Notes: a model not told the origin generated them from the letters alone. Counted from the stretch's first letter, positions 23,767-37,445 are shown. The stretch: 64,000 nt of DNA from Parietaria judaica (GCA_954871525.1 OX940871.1:14166532-14230531), one strand, 5' to 3'. A program made the numbers and translations.

Positions 23767-24284
23767 GTCCCTATTTTAAAGGAATGGGAATTACAATATT
23801 CACGTATTGTAATTGTGATTACAATGCCATCTCTTTTTAATTTTTTCTAAATTACCCTCAAATAACTAATTTTTCCTCCATTTTCTCCACTACTCACGTG
23901 TCATCCGCACCCCTCTTTTTTCTCTCCTCTCTCTCCACTTTCCCCACGACTCTCCTCTGTCGACTCACCCCACTTATTTTTCCATCTCTACTTTTTTACA
24001 AATCACTCCCCTTCCTTCATCTTGTTATTGATTCTCAACTCTTATTCCTTTTTCAGAAGCTTGGTGAAGGAAAGGTTCAACCTTTATGCTTTTGTTTTTA
24101 GTAAGCTATTTATTGTCGTTAGTATATTCTGATTCAATTTCTTTGGTAGTCAATAGTTGTGATTATCCAGCTTATTCTATAATTTTTTAAAGGATGTATT
24201 TTGGGTTTTATTCTTGTTTGATTTTTCTCTCTTCATTTTCTATTTGATTGTACCTAATGATGTTTGGGTTTGTTTATTTCCCAG

Positions 24285-25812
24285 ATGAACAATTCAAGTG
24301 ACTTCGTAAATCAACTCAACAAAAAATCCAGGTTCGTTCCTTATAAACTATGTGTCTTTATTATATACAAGATTTTCAAGAAATTAATTTTTGTAGATGC
24401 CTTCTAGGTGCTTTTTTTTTCCAATGGGCTTTAGTTGCTTGTTGTACCTTGTGCACTGTGTTTTCCTATTTCTCATTGACTAAATATAAGGGATGCCGAT
24501 CATGAATGGTGTAATTAAATTATCATTCCTTGTTGTTTGTACCTCATTAGATGCCTTCTAGTTTCTTGTTGTTTTTTTATCAGAAAAATAAATGATTATT
24601 TCATATAAAAATATTTATGTAGGTGGAGGAAGACGGTTTTAGGCTCACTGTATTTCGAATGGATAAATATTTTGCAGTTAGTTGAGAGATTTATGAAAAC
24701 TCATTAATCTAAAATAGAGAAGAGATCTTTAAGAGAACAAATTTATGTTCTTGATGTGTTTGTTAATAGAGACATCGTGCGTCAAATTGCATATGAGAGT
24801 GATGTTACATGTTTAAATCAACTTAGATTAACTAGAAATGCATTTACTAAGTTGTGTGATGCATTAGAGAGTAGAGGAGGACTACGAGCAACTAGATACC
24901 TACAAGTTGATGAACAAGTAGCTATGTTTTTACATATACTAGCACATCATGAAAAGAATAGAGTTTTCAAGTTTCGATTTTTGAGGTCTGGAGCTATAGT
25001 GAGTAGGTATTTCCATAATGTTCTACAGGCAGTCATTTACGTACATAAACACTTATGGAAAAAACCCGAACCAGTGCCTTGTAATTCAACTGATGAAAGA
25101 TGGAAATGGTTTAAGGTAATACTTTTAACATGGTTACTGTTTATATAGTAATTAACCAGTACACCAAATATGGAGTTCATTTATGCTTTAGTTGGTTGGG
25201 AAGGCTCCGCGTATAATGGTAGAATATTGCGTGATGCTCTCCGTAAGAGAAGTGGTTTACGAGTTCCTCGTGGTATGTTATTGAATTAGTATTTATTATG
25301 CATAGTCTATATCTATTAAGAGTTTCCAAATAAATAAATTTAATTTAACTATGACATTTTTAGGTCGATATTACCTAGTGGACGCTGGATTTTCTTACGC
25401 GATTGGATTCCTATCCCATTTTCGACGAACACGATATCATCGGAGTCAAAGAATAGAAGGAAGTCTGCATCAAAATCCCAATGAGTACTATAATTTTAAG
25501 CATGCAGCGGCTAGGAATGTAGTTGAGAGATGTTTTGGGGTCTTAAAAAGTCGATGGGCAATCCTTAGGAGTCCAGCATTTTATCTCGTGAAGACTCAAA
25601 ATTATATTATCTATGCATATTGCTTGCTACATAATTTCATTAAGTCACATATGTCGGATGAAATTCAAGAGACAACTTCGAATATAGAGTCCAACCAGCC
25701 ATCTTCAGATGAATTTATAACATCTGTCAAAATTTTCGCTGAATGGATTACATGGAGAAAGAACTTAGCACACGAGATGTATAACGGCTGGATCGTTCGA
25801 CGTTCTATATAG
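24285..25812 (+). pseudogene. PIF/Harbinger transposase, copy 2
   Basis: Same exon arrangement as the copy at 13518-15045: the same TAA in the second exon (24705-24707), the same loss of the first catalytic Asp, and YYLVDAGF and NVVERCFG preserved. The translated parts are identical to copy 1. Confidence 0.88.
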
Positions 25813-26016
25813 TTTAGTATATTAAGATTGGTTTTTTGTTTGTTGTTTAGTTTACTTAATCAGATCTTTTTGTATGAATTTGATTGTTTATGTGATATTT
25901 TTTAATTTGAAATTTTAGTAATTGTAAATTTGAAACTTACATAATGAGTTGTGCATTATTGTTTATTACTTCAATTATAGGACAGAGATTTCAACGAGTC
26001 AAAAAGGCCCAGGACA

Positions 26017-26970
26017 ACATAAGAGGTTTTAGAATGAAGATGAAGATAGAATTCTTATTGAATCTCTATTGGAAATAAACGATGAATGAATATTTAAGGC
26101 GAATGGAAGTAGTTTCAAGCCTGGGCATCTTCGAGCTCTCGAGAAGAAGCTACATGAAAAACTGCCAAACTGTGACAAATTAGCTAAACCACACATCGAG
26201 TCAAGGTTGAGAACTTTCAAAAACAACTTTCAAGTTGTGCATGAAATGTTAACAGGGCCTAACAGCAGTGGATTTGGCTGGGATCCAGATAGAAAAACCG
26301 TAACTGCCGAGAAATCAGTTTGGGATGAATATTTAAAGGTATGGTCATTCAACTTTTAGGTTAAGTACTATCTATTTTAACATTATATTGCTGATAAATT
26401 AATTTGTTAATACAGAGCCATAAGGATGCAGCACCTTTCAAGACTAAAGTTTTTCCTTATTATGAAGAACTCTCCATGGTTTATGGTAAAGATCATGCAA
26501 CAGGACAACGTGCTGAAGATATAGCAGATATTGTTGATGACTTTGAAAGAGAAAGAGAAAAAGAACAAGAACAACGAAGAGGGAGAGTAGATTGTATAGG
26601 AGCTGAAGATGGTACTTTTAATGATAGTAATGCGACAAGTAGTCACAATATGAACCAACAAAAAACACCGGGTAAGAGAAAGAGAGATTATAAAAATTTT
26701 GATGCCAAGGAAGATACTTTGATTCTTGATAATGGTATCCAAAAGGCATCTACTCGCCTTAGTGATTCAATTGGTGATAAACAAGATCCAATTGTTAAAT
26801 ATCTTATGCGTCTAGGAGGTGAATTGGAGAAAACAACAATGTTGACCATGTCGGAGTGCGATAGAGTCGCTGAGATACTTATGGAAAACAAGGACAAGCT
26901 ATTTTATTTCTTCAGCCTTTCCACTTCTCGGACAGATGCTTGGCTGCAAGAGCTTCTCTATGATTGTTAG
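26017..26970 (+). pseudogene. PIF/Harbinger ORF2 Myb/SANT-like protein, copy 2
   Basis: Duplicate of 15250-16203 with the same two stops (26030-26032 and 26087-26089) and the same open second exon from 26416. The shared lesions show that it was dead before the duplication. Confidence 0.85.
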
Positions 26971-27725
26971 AGAATTTTGTACTACTATTATCTATATTAT
27001 TATGTTTGAAGGATTTATGTTGTTAAATTTATTTCTAAGGAAGAACCATGTTATTTATATTACAGGATAGTTAATGTTAGTGTTTTATGTTGTTTACTTG
27101 ATGACAATCAATATTTATGTTGGCTGAATTTATATATTTATCAGTACTTAATTGTCACTCTGTTTTTTTAATGTAAAATGTCATGCTTGTAAAAGTTTAT
27201 TAGAAATACTGGTTCTTTAAACTTGTTATCAGAGAATGCAAACACCATTCAAGAGCTACGTTCAAGAGAATAGAGATGCTAGTATATTTTTATATTTTCT
27301 GCATGTTTGTGTAATTTATGTAGTGAACTTTGTTGATATCATTTACTTTAGTACTTGTCATAGCATTGCACATTCAATTTGGTGTTTTTTTAAACATAAC
27401 ATCGTAATTTGCAATAAAAAAAAAACACTAATTGAAAAATTTTAGAAACTAAAAGTTGTGTCCTCATTTTTTAATATTGCAAATAACTAGCAAGTAAAAT
27501 CAAACAATCGGCAACCAAAGAATATATAATTAAGGATATTTTGGTAAATTATTTACGGATTATGTTGTATATTGTATTATAGTAAACACCGTAATGAGCC
27601 TTCCTTTCATCATTACATCGCTTCAAGTAAACACCGAAATCAATTACGATTACGATTCCAATTTATTATGATAACGATCACGATAACGATAATGACCAAT
27701 CAATTACCGCGAAGTGAACGCCACC

Positions 27726-29085
27726 TTATTTATTTTAATAGCTAAATGGCGAAGAAATTTCTTATAGTTTCAATGAGCCATTGTGGAAGTGTTAAAAACG
27801 CAACTGAAAGAACCCTAATAACAAGATTTTTTTTACCAAAAGTTCAACTTTGACACACTAAAACGTTTAATTTTATAAGTTTTACTTATATTAATAGGTA
27901 AATGGTGAAGAAATATCTTCTAGTTTCAATAAGCCATTGTGAAAACGTTAAAAACCCAACCGAAACATTAAATACTTAGTTTCCATACGAGCGAAAATAC
28001 GATGCAATCTTGATGCAGAATTTAAAGTCGAGATCTTTATTTGAATTGTACTAATAAAAATAAGTTTATTTTTCGCTTGAAAAAGAACGATATCGGTCCA
28101 AAAATATTTTTGCAACGATTAACACGTGCTCGACAAACAAACTCAGTCTTTTTTCTCTTTTAGGGTAAAGAGCCATAATAACAAGATATTTTTAACAAAA
28201 AATAATCTGTAGACACCCTAATAATGTTTAATTGTATCACTTAACTTATTTTAATAGCTAAACGGCGAAGAAATTTCTTCTAGTTTCAATAAGTCATTGT
28301 GAAAGCGTTAAAAACGCAACTGAAATGTTAAAAACATAGTTTCTAACGAGCGAAAGTACGGTATGTTCTTGATGCCAAATTGAATGTCAAAAATTTCATA
28401 TGGGTAGTACTTATAAAAATAAAATTAGTTTTTGCTGGAAAAGGAACGATATCGATCTTAAAATCTTGTCGCAACGATTAACACGTGCTTGACAAAAAAA
28501 TTGAGTATTTTTCTTCTTTTAGGTTAAAGAACCATAATTACAATATTTTTTTGACAAAAATTGAACTTTCTTCACCCTAATAACATATAATTTTATCATT
28601 TTTACTTATATTAACAGGTAAAGTGCGAAGAAATATCTTCAGGTTTAGATAAGCTATTGTGAAAGCGTTAAAAACGCAACCGAAACGTTACAAACTTTGT
28701 TTCCATATGAGCGAAAGTACGATGCGTTCCTGATGCCAAATTTAATGTCGAGACCTTCATTTGGGTCGTACTAATAAAAAGAAGGTAAGTTTTCGCTTGA
28801 AAAGGAACGATATCGATCCTAAAATATTGTTGCAACTATTAATAGGTGCTCGACAAAAAAACTGAGTCTTTTTCCTCTTTTAGGGTAGAGAACCATAATA
28901 ACAAGAGTTTTTAACAAAAGATGAACTTTCGACACCCTAATTACGTTTAATTGTATCACTTTTACTTATATTAATATGTAAATAGCGAAAAGAAATATCT
29001 TCTAGTTTAAATAAGCCATTGTGAAAGCGTTAAAAACGCAACTGAAACGTTAAAAATTTAGTTTCCATACGAGTGAAAGTATGAT
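27726..29085 (+). repeat. Satellite array, segment 4 (duplicate of segment 2)
   Basis: Same as 16959-18318 shifted by 10,767 bp. Its distal monomers also resemble 34700-35410, showing that the older 6.3-kb duplication reaches into the satellite. One monomer present here is missing there. Confidence 0.92.
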
Positions 29086-31427
29086 AATTTTTTAATTATG
29101 GTAATGTCAAAATTAAAGAGAAAGAGTAGAACTATGTAAAGCAAAACTTTTATAAATGAGATAGTAATTAACCCTAGAACTAAATATTTATTAATTTAGA
29201 GGGTGTTTTGGGAACCTAAACTTTGGATGTAAGAAGATAGAAATGAGACCCCACTTCATTTAAATTTATTAAATATATATTGTTATAAGGAATTGTTCGT
29301 TTTTAATGTTAATAGGAACTTTAATATATTTTTAAATATTGACCTAAAATATCAAACCAATTAAAAAAATAACGATTTTAGGGCTTATAGCGTTTCCTAA
29401 AGTATTTTGTTATTTTACATTATTTACAAATGTTACATCATCAATGGTACTAAAAATTAATAAGACTTTATTTTGCGACCCATATATCTTCATAATAAGA
29501 CTAGTATCGGAACAGACATTATACAACGGCATGGAAACGTAGCATAAAATTTACACAACTGTATTTAATCCTTGAATTCGGTCGGGAGGTCTAAAAATAT
29601 GCACTAGATATCATCATAAAAAAATATAGAGCTTTGCACAGAGAGATCTTGAATACATGAGATTTTTTACTTTTAGTTCAATTTCGACGATTAGGTCTCA
29701 AAATCGATGTTTTTTCTTACGAAAATCTTTTCTTTATTTTTTTAGAAACTTTGTTCATGTTATTGACGTTGATATATTGTTCTAATGTTAATATAAAGTT
29801 TTTGAAGTTCATATAGTGTTCTTGATGTTCATATATTATTTTTAATGTTGATTTGAGTATTGGTGTTCTTGATGTTCATATCGTGTTTTAAATATTGACC
29901 TAAAATCTCAAACCAATTGCAAAAATAGTTATTTTAGGGCTTATACATTGGAATTTTAATATAACTAGAATTCTCATGAAAAACTATATAAGGATTAAAT
30001 TGTTGACGAGAAATGCCACAGGAAATGCTAGAGCATTACCTATAGCATTTCTTTATTCTACACTGTTTATAGTCGTTATATCATCAATGCTACTAAAACT
30101 AAAAAAGGACACCAAAAGAACTTGACCGCTGCGCTGAGCCGTATAAGATGAAAATCTCATATACGATTCTAAGGGAAGGAATTTACCCACCCTATTCCGA
30201 CCGGGGAGAACAAGTCATTCGACAAGGAGATTCTGAAATTGCGGAGGCTTGGTTTGATTAAGCTACCGAATATTGCAAACAAGCTCTAGCCCTTAATCCA
30301 GGTAATTATATTGAAGCGCAGAATTGGTTTAATATCACAAAGCGTTTCGAATAAGACGACCTTTTTTTATTGTATTCTAAATTTATTAATTAATTTAATT
30401 ACTATATATATTATTTAATTTAAGTTTTATATTTGTTAGAATTAAATAATTGATTGTTCGTTTTATCTATTAGTTAAATAGTCAAATAAAAGGTTCTCTA
30501 GGAAGAACCAATCTAAAAATTTCATTATAACCCATCTAAATCTAAAATTGTTCTTTTTCATCTGGTATTTCGTAGGAATAAACGATATAGAGATAAAATA
30601 TAGATCCGCTGTTTGGAATATTAATAAGACTTTATTTAGGGACCAATATATCTTCATTATAATAGTCGTAGTCTTCAGTGGGTTCCATTACTAAATTCAA
30701 CCACTATATCAAAAGATAGATTATATACCTTCTTGGAAACATAGAGAAAAGTTTCCACAATTGTATTTATTCCTCGAATCAGGTCGGGAGGCCTAAAAAA
30801 TATGCACTCGATATCATCATAAATAATATATAGCTTTGCACAGAGAGATATAGAATACATGTGATTTTTTACTTTTAGTCGAATTTCGACGTTTAGGCCC
30901 CAAAATTATTGTTTTTTCTTATGTCAATCTTTTTTCTATTTTTTTAGAAACGTTTTTCGTGTTATTGACGTTGATATATTGTTTTTAATGTTCATATATA
31001 AATTTCGAAGTTCATATAGTGTTCTTGATGTTCATATATTATTTTTAATGTTGATTTGAGTATTGGTTTTCTTGATGTTCATATCATGTCTTTATATATT
31101 TACCAAAATTTTCAAACCAATGGAAAAAATAACAATTTTAGGGCTTATACATTAGAATTTTATTATAACAAGAATTCTCATGTAAAAATATGTAAGGATT
31201 AAATTGCTGACGAGAAATGCCACCAGAAATACTATAACATTTCTTTATTTAACATTGTTTACACTCATTACATCGTCAATGGTACTAAAAATTAGTAATA
31301 CTTTATGTTGGCACAAATATATATTCATTATTAGAGTTGTAGTCTTCATTGAATTCGATTACTAAATTCAACCACTAGTATTGGAACATAGATTATACAA
31401 CGGCTTTTTCTTTCGTCTCTTCAATCA
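29086..31427 (+). repeat. U repeat block 1 with plastid insertion
   Basis: Contains about two tandem U units of roughly 670 bp. The landmark AATAAGACTTTAT occurs near 29451 and 30628, with a degenerate third near 31296. The landmark GACGAGAAATGCCAC occurs near 30005 and 31210. Inside each unit GTTCTTGATGTTCATAT-type phrases recur. About 0.5 kb of plastid DNA splits the first pair near 30098-30615. No protein domain is seen, and the origin of U is unknown. Confidence 0.8.
30098..30615 (+). pseudogene. ycf3: Nuclear plastid DNA insert: ycf3 (pafI) intron 2 end and exon 3
   Basis: Plastid ycf3 encodes a TPR assembly factor for photosystem I. Here 30135-30168 matches group II intron domain V (GAGCCGTATAAGATGAAAAT, closing in TCATATACGATTC). 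After domain VI, exon 3 starts near 30200: RGEQVIRQGDSEIAEAWFD, then a TAA at 30259-30261, then [20 protein letters not shown], ending KRFE and the natural stop at 30352-30354. The usual residue at the in-frame stop is Gln. Several other changes fit decay in the nucleus. The AT-rich rest to about 30615 is probably the plastid spacer beyond ycf3, since flanking U sequence resumes with AATATTAATAAGAC. Confidence 0.88.
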
Positions 31428-34400
31428 TTTGCGTTCTTGATGCCAAATTTAATGTCGAGACCTTCATTTGGGTCGTACTAAAAAAAATAATGTTAGTTTT
31501 TTCTTGAAAAGGAACGATATTGATCCTAAATTCTTGGCGCAACGATTAACACGTGCTTGACAAAAAAATTGTGTCTTTTTCTTTTTTAGGGTAAAGAACA
31601 ATAATAAGAATATTTCTTCAAATAAAAACTGAACTTTCGACACCCTAATAACATATAGTTTATCATTTTTACTTATATTAATTGTTAAAGTGTGAAGAAA
31701 TATCTTCTAGTTACAACAAGCCATTGTGAAAGCGTTAAAAACGCAACCGAAACGTTAAAAACCTAGTTTCCATACGAGCAAAAGTACGATGCGTTCTTGA
31801 TGCCAAATTTAATATCGAGACCTTCATTTGGGTCGTACTAAAAAAATAAGGCTAGTTTTCGATTTAAAAGGATCGATATCGATCCTAAAATCTTTTTGGA
31901 ACGATTAGCATGTGCTCGACAAAAAACTGAGTGTTTTTCTCTTTTCTGGTAACGAACCATAATAACAAGATATTTTTAACAAATATTTAACTTTCGACGC
32001 CCTAATAACGTTTAATTTTATCACTTTTTCTTATATTAATAGGTAAATGGCGAAAAAATATCTTCTAGTTTCAATAAGCTATTGTGAAAGCGTTAAAAAC
32101 ACAACCGAAACGTTAAAAACTTAGTTTGATACGAGCGAAAGTACGATGCGTTCTTGATGCAAAATTTAATGTCGAGGCCTTCATTTGGGTCGTACTAATA
32201 AAAACAAGGGTATTTTTTTCTATAAAATGAATTATATCGATCCTAAAATCTTGTCGCAACGATTATATCGATCCTAAAATCTTGTCGAAAAAAACACTAC
32301 GTCTTTTTCCTTTATTAGGGTAAAGAACCATAATACCAATATTTGTTTTATCAAAAATTAAACTTTCGACACGTTAATAACGTTTAATTGTAACACTTTT
32401 ACTTATATTAGTAGGTAATTGGCGAAGAAATATCTTCTAGTTTCGATAAGCCATTGTGCAAGCGTTAAAAACGCAGCCGAAACGTTAAGAACATAGTTTC
32501 CATACGAGCGAAAGTACGATGCGTTCTTGATGCCAGATTTTTTTGTATCAAAAATTAAACTTTCGACACCCTAATAATGTTTAATTGTATAACTTTTACT
32601 TATATAGATAGGTAAATGGCGAAGAAATATCTTCTAGTTTTAATATGCAAGTGTGAATGCGCTAAAAACGCAACCGAAATGTTAAAAACTTGGTTTCCGT
32701 ACGAAGCGTTCTTGATGAAAAAATTAATGTCGAGACCTACATTTGGGTTCTACTAATAATAATATAATTAGTTTCTCTTAAAAAGGAACGATATCGATCC
32801 TAAAATCTTGTCACAACGATTAACATGTGCTCGACAAAACAACTGAGTCTTTTTCTTCTTTAAGGGTAAAAAACCATAATACAAAAAATAATAATAACAA
32901 ATATTGAACTTTTGACACCCTAATAACGTTTAATTGTATCACTTTTACATATATTAATAGGAAAATGGCAAAGAAATTAATTCTAGTTTTAATAAGCCAT
33001 TGTGAAAGCGCTAGAATTGCAACCGAATCGTTAAAAACTTAGTTTCCATACAAACAAAAGAACGATGCGTTGTTGAAGCCAAATTTAATGTTGAGACCTT
33101 CATTTGGGTCGTACTAATAAAAATAAGGTTAGTTTTGCTTGAAAAGGAACCATATCCACCCTAAAATCTTGTCGCAACGATTAACATGTGGTCGACAAAA
33201 AAACTTATTCTTTTTCATCTTTTAGGGTAAAGAACCATAATACGAAGATTTTTTAACAAAAATTGAACTTTCGACATGCTAATAACGTTTGATTGTATCA
33301 CTTTTACTCATAATATTAGGTAAATGGCGAAGAAATATATTCTAGTTTCAACAAGCCATAGTGAAAGCGTTAAAAACGCAACCGAAACGTTAAAAACTTA
33401 GTTTCGTTACGAGCGAAAGTACGATACGTTCTTTATGCCATATGTAATGTCGATACCTTCAATTGGGTCGTACTAATAAAAATAAGGTTAGTTTCGCTTG
33501 AAAAGGAACGATATCGATCCTAAAATCTTGTCTCAACGATGAACATTTGCTCGACAGAAACACTAATTCTTTTTCATCTTTTGGGGTAAAGAACCATAAT
33601 ACAAAGAATTTTTTAATAAAAATTGAACTTTTGACACCCTAATAACGTTTGATTGTATTACTTTTACTTATATTAATAGGTAAATGGCGAAGAAATATAT
33701 TCTAGTTTCAATAGGTCATTGTGAAAGCGTTAAAAACGCAACCGAAACGTTAAAAACTTAGTTTCCATACGAGCGAAAGTAAGATGCGTTCTTGAGGCAA
33801 TATTTAATATCGAGACCTTCATTCGCGTCGTACTAGTAAAAATAAGGTTAGTTTCGCTTGAAAAGGAACGATATCGATCCTAATATTAAAAAAACTGAGT
33901 TTTTTTCCTCTTTTAGGATAAATAATCATAATACCAAAAAAAAAAATTAACAAAAATTGAACTTTAGACACCCCAATAACAATATTTAATGTCGAGACCT
34001 TCATTTGGGTGATACTAAGAAAAAATGTTAGTTTTTTCTTGAAAAGGAATGATATCGATCCTAAAATATTGTCGCAACGAATAACACGTGCTCGAAAAAA
34101 AAAAGTCTGTTTTCTCTTTTAGGGTAAAGAACCATAATAACAAGGTTTTTTTTTTAACAAAAATTGAATTTTCGACACCCTAATAATGTTTAATTGTATA
34201 AATTTTACTTATATTAATAGGTAAATGGCGAAGAAATATCTTCTAGTTTCAATAAGCCATTGTGAAAGCATTAAAAACGCAACCGATACGTAAAAAACTT
34301 AGCTTCCATACGAGCAAAAGTATGATGCGTTCTTGATGCAAAATTTAAGCTCGACACCTTCATTTGGGTGGTACTAAAAAAAATAACTTTATTTTTATCT

Positions 34401-35410
34401 AGAAAAGAAACAATGTCATTTTTAAAATCTTGTCACAACGATTATCACGTGCTCGACCAAAAAACTATTCTTTTTCTTCTGTTAGGGTAAAGAACCATAA
34501 TAACAAGATATTTTTATCAAAATTTGAACTTTTGACACCCTAGTAACTTTTTCTTGTATCACTTTTACTTATATTAATAGGTAAATGGCGAAGAAATATC
34601 TTCTAGTTTAAATAAGCCATTGTGAAAGCGTTAAAAACGCAACCGAAACATTAAAAACTCAGTTTCCATACGAGCGAAAGTACGATGCGTTCTTAATGCC
34701 AAATTTAATGTCGAGATCTTCATTTTATTTGTACTAATAAAAATAAGTTTATTTTTCGCTTGAAAAATAACGATATCGGTCCAAAAATCTTTTTGCAACG
34801 ATTAACACGTGCTCGACAAACAAACTCAGTCTTTTTTCTCTTTTAGGGTAAAGAGCCATAATAACAAAATAATATTTAACAAAAATCAATCTGTAGACAC
34901 CCTTATAATGTTTAATTGTATCACTTAACTTATTTTAATAGCTAAATGGCGAAGAAATATCTTCTGGTTTCAATAAGCCATTGTGAAAGCGTTAAAAACA
35001 CAACCGAAACGTTACAAACTTTGTTTCCATATGAGCGAAAGTACGATGCGTTCCTGATGCCAAATTTAATGTCGAGACCTTCATTTGGGTCGTACTAATA
35101 AAAAAAAGTTAAGTTTTCGCTGGAAAAGGAACGATATCGATCCTAAAATATAGTTGCAATGATTAATAGGTGCTCGACAAAAAAACTGAGTCTTTTTCCT
35201 CTTTTAGGGTAAAGAACCATAATAACAAGATTTTTTTTAACAAAAAATGAACTTTCGACACCCTAATAACGTTTAATTGTATCACTTTTACTTATTTTAA
35301 TATGTAAATAGCGAAAAGAAATATCTTCTAGCTTAAATAAGCCATTGTGAAAGCATTAAAAACGCAACCGAAACGTTAAAAACTTAGTTTCCATACGAGT
35401 GAAAGTATGA
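31428..35410 (+). repeat. Satellite array, segment 5
   Basis: About eleven monomers in plus orientation, more diverged than the right-hand array. Several carry internal deletions (near 32240-32290, 32530-32560 and 33880-33985). Monomers generally keep ACACGTGCTCGAC or close variants. The last two match those before U block 1. Confidence 0.93.
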
Positions 35411-35411
35411 T

Positions 35412-37445
35412 ATTTTTTTATATATGGTAATGTCAAAATTGAAGAGAAAGAGTAGAACTATGTATAGCAAAACTTTTATAAATGAGATAGTAATTAACCG
35501 TACTTGATTTAAACTTTTATATAAATTAAACATTTATAGAAGATAGAAATGAGACCCCACTTGATTTAATTTTATTAAATATATATTGTTATAAGGAATT
35601 GTTCATTTTTAATGTTAATAGGAACTTCAAGATATTTTTAAATATTGACCTAAAATATCAAACCAATTAAAAAAAATAACGACTTTAGGGCTTATAGCGT
35701 TTCCTAAAGTAATTCGTTATTTTACATTGTTTACAGTCGTTACATCATCAATGGTACTAAAAATTAATAAGACTTTATTTTGGGACCAATATATCTTTAT
35801 AATAAGAGTCGTAGTCTTCAATGGGTTCGATTACTAAATTCAACAACTACTATCGGAACCGACATTATACAACGGCTTGGAAACGTATCGTAAAATTTAC
35901 ACAACTTTATTTAATCCTTGAATTCGGCCGGGAGGTCTAAAACTATGCACTAGATATCATCATAAAAAAATATAGAGCTTTACACAGAGAGATCTGGAAT
36001 ACATGAGATTTTTTACTTTTAGTTCAATTTCGACGTTTAGGTCTCAAAATCGATGTTTTTTCTTACGAACATCTTTTCTCTGTTTTTCTAGAATCTTTTT
36101 TCATGTTATGGACGTTGATATATTGTTCTTAATGTTCATATAAGTTTTTGAAGTTCATATAGTGTTCTTGATGTTCATATATTATTTTTAATGTTGATTT
36201 GAGTATTGTTGTTCTTGATGTTCCTATCGTGTTTTAAATATTGACCTAAAATCTCAAACCAATTGCAAAAATAGCTATTTTAAGGCTTATACATTGGAAT
36301 TTTAATATAAAAAGAATTCTCATGAAAAACAATGTAAGGATTAAATTGTTGACGAGAAATGCCACAGGAAATGCTAGAGCATTACCTATAGCATTTTTTT
36401 ATTTTACACTGTTTATATTCGTTATATAATCAATGCTACTAAAACTAAAAAAGGACACCAAAAGAACTTGACCACTGCGCTGAGCCGTATAAGATAAAAA
36501 TCTCATATACGGTTCTAAGGGAAGGAATTTACCCACCCTATTCCGACCGGGGAGAACAAGCCATTCGACAAGGAGATTCTGAAATAAACGATATAGAGAT
36601 AAAATATAGATCCACTGTTTGGAATATTAATAAGACTTTATTTAGGGACCAATATATCTTCATTATATTAGTCGTAGTCTTCAGTGGGTTCGATTACTAA
36701 ATTCAACTACTATATCATAAGATAGATTATATAACGGCTTGGAAACATAGAGAAAAATTTACACCATTGTATTTACTCCTCGAATTAGGTTGGGAGGCCT
36801 AAAAAATATGCACTCGATATCATCATAAATAATATATAGCTTTGCACAGAGAGATATAGAATACATGTGATTTTTTACTTTTAGTCGAATTTCGACGTTT
36901 AGGCCCCAAAATTGATATTTTTGCTTATGTCAATCTTTTTTCTATTTTTTTAGAAATGTTTTTCGTGTTATTGACGTTGATATATTGTTTTTAATGTTCA
37001 TATAGAGTTTTCGAAGTTCATATAGTGTTCTTGATGTTCATATATTATTTTTTATGTTGATTTGAGTATTGGTTTTCTTGATGTTCATATCGTGTCCTTA
37101 TATAATGACCAAAATTTTCAAAACAATGGAAAAAATAACAATTTTAGCGCTTATACATTGGAATTTTACTATAACAAGAATTCTCATGTAAAAATATCTA
37201 AGGATTAAATTGCTGACGAGAAATGCCACCAGAACTGCTATAACATTTCTTATAGCATTTCTTTATTTAACATTGTTTCCACTCATTACATCATCAATGG
37301 TACTAAAAATTAGTAAGACTTTATGTTGGCACAAATATTTCTTCATTATTAGAGTTGTAGTCTTCATTGAATTCGATTACTAAATTCAACCACTAGTATT
37401 GGAACATAGATTATACAACAGCTTTCGCTTTCGTCTCTTCAATCA
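35412..37445 (+). repeat. U repeat block 2 with truncated plastid insertion
   Basis: Homologous to 29086-31427 at an offset of about 6.3 kb. The landmarks GGTAATGTCAAAATT (35427), AATAAGACTTTAT (about 35765, 36629 and 37308) and GACGAGAAATGCCAC (about 36350 and 37214) come in the same order. Many scattered differences show that it is far older than the 10.8-kb duplication. Confidence 0.82.
36450..36585 (+). pseudogene. ycf3: Truncated ycf3 plastid insert, copy 2
   Basis: Domain V of the group II intron (about 36482-36515) and the first codons of ycf3 exon 3 (RGEQAIRQGDSEI) match the insert at 30098. Sequence then jumps at GATTCTGAAAT to AAACGATATAGAG, skipping about 340 bp present in the other copy. 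This copy keeps the ancestral-looking bases GCCATT and TACGGTTC that are changed in copy 1, so it is not derived from copy 1 as it now stands. Confidence 0.85.

Larger units (their letters stand above)
23767..27725 (+). mobile_element. PIF/Harbinger transposon, copy 2 (from segmental duplication)
   Basis: Identical by eye to 13000-16958, including the flanking satellite and every defect. It therefore arose by duplication of the 10.8-kb block, not by transposition. Confidence 0.9.
18945..29711. repeat. 10,767-bp tandem duplication, copy 2
   Basis: Direct copy of 8178-18944, joined at 18945-18948, where TTTT is common to the end of copy 1 (GATGTTTTTT) and the start of the unit (TTTTATTATG). 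The right end continues naturally as GATGTTTTTTCTTACG, the same context as the older U copy at 36050. The ancestral order is therefore on the right, and the new junction is at 18945. Confidence 0.95.

Noticed and set aside
30135..30168. Active group II intron
   Set aside because: Only domain V and VI remain, without the 5' part or a maturase; it is a plastid fragment.
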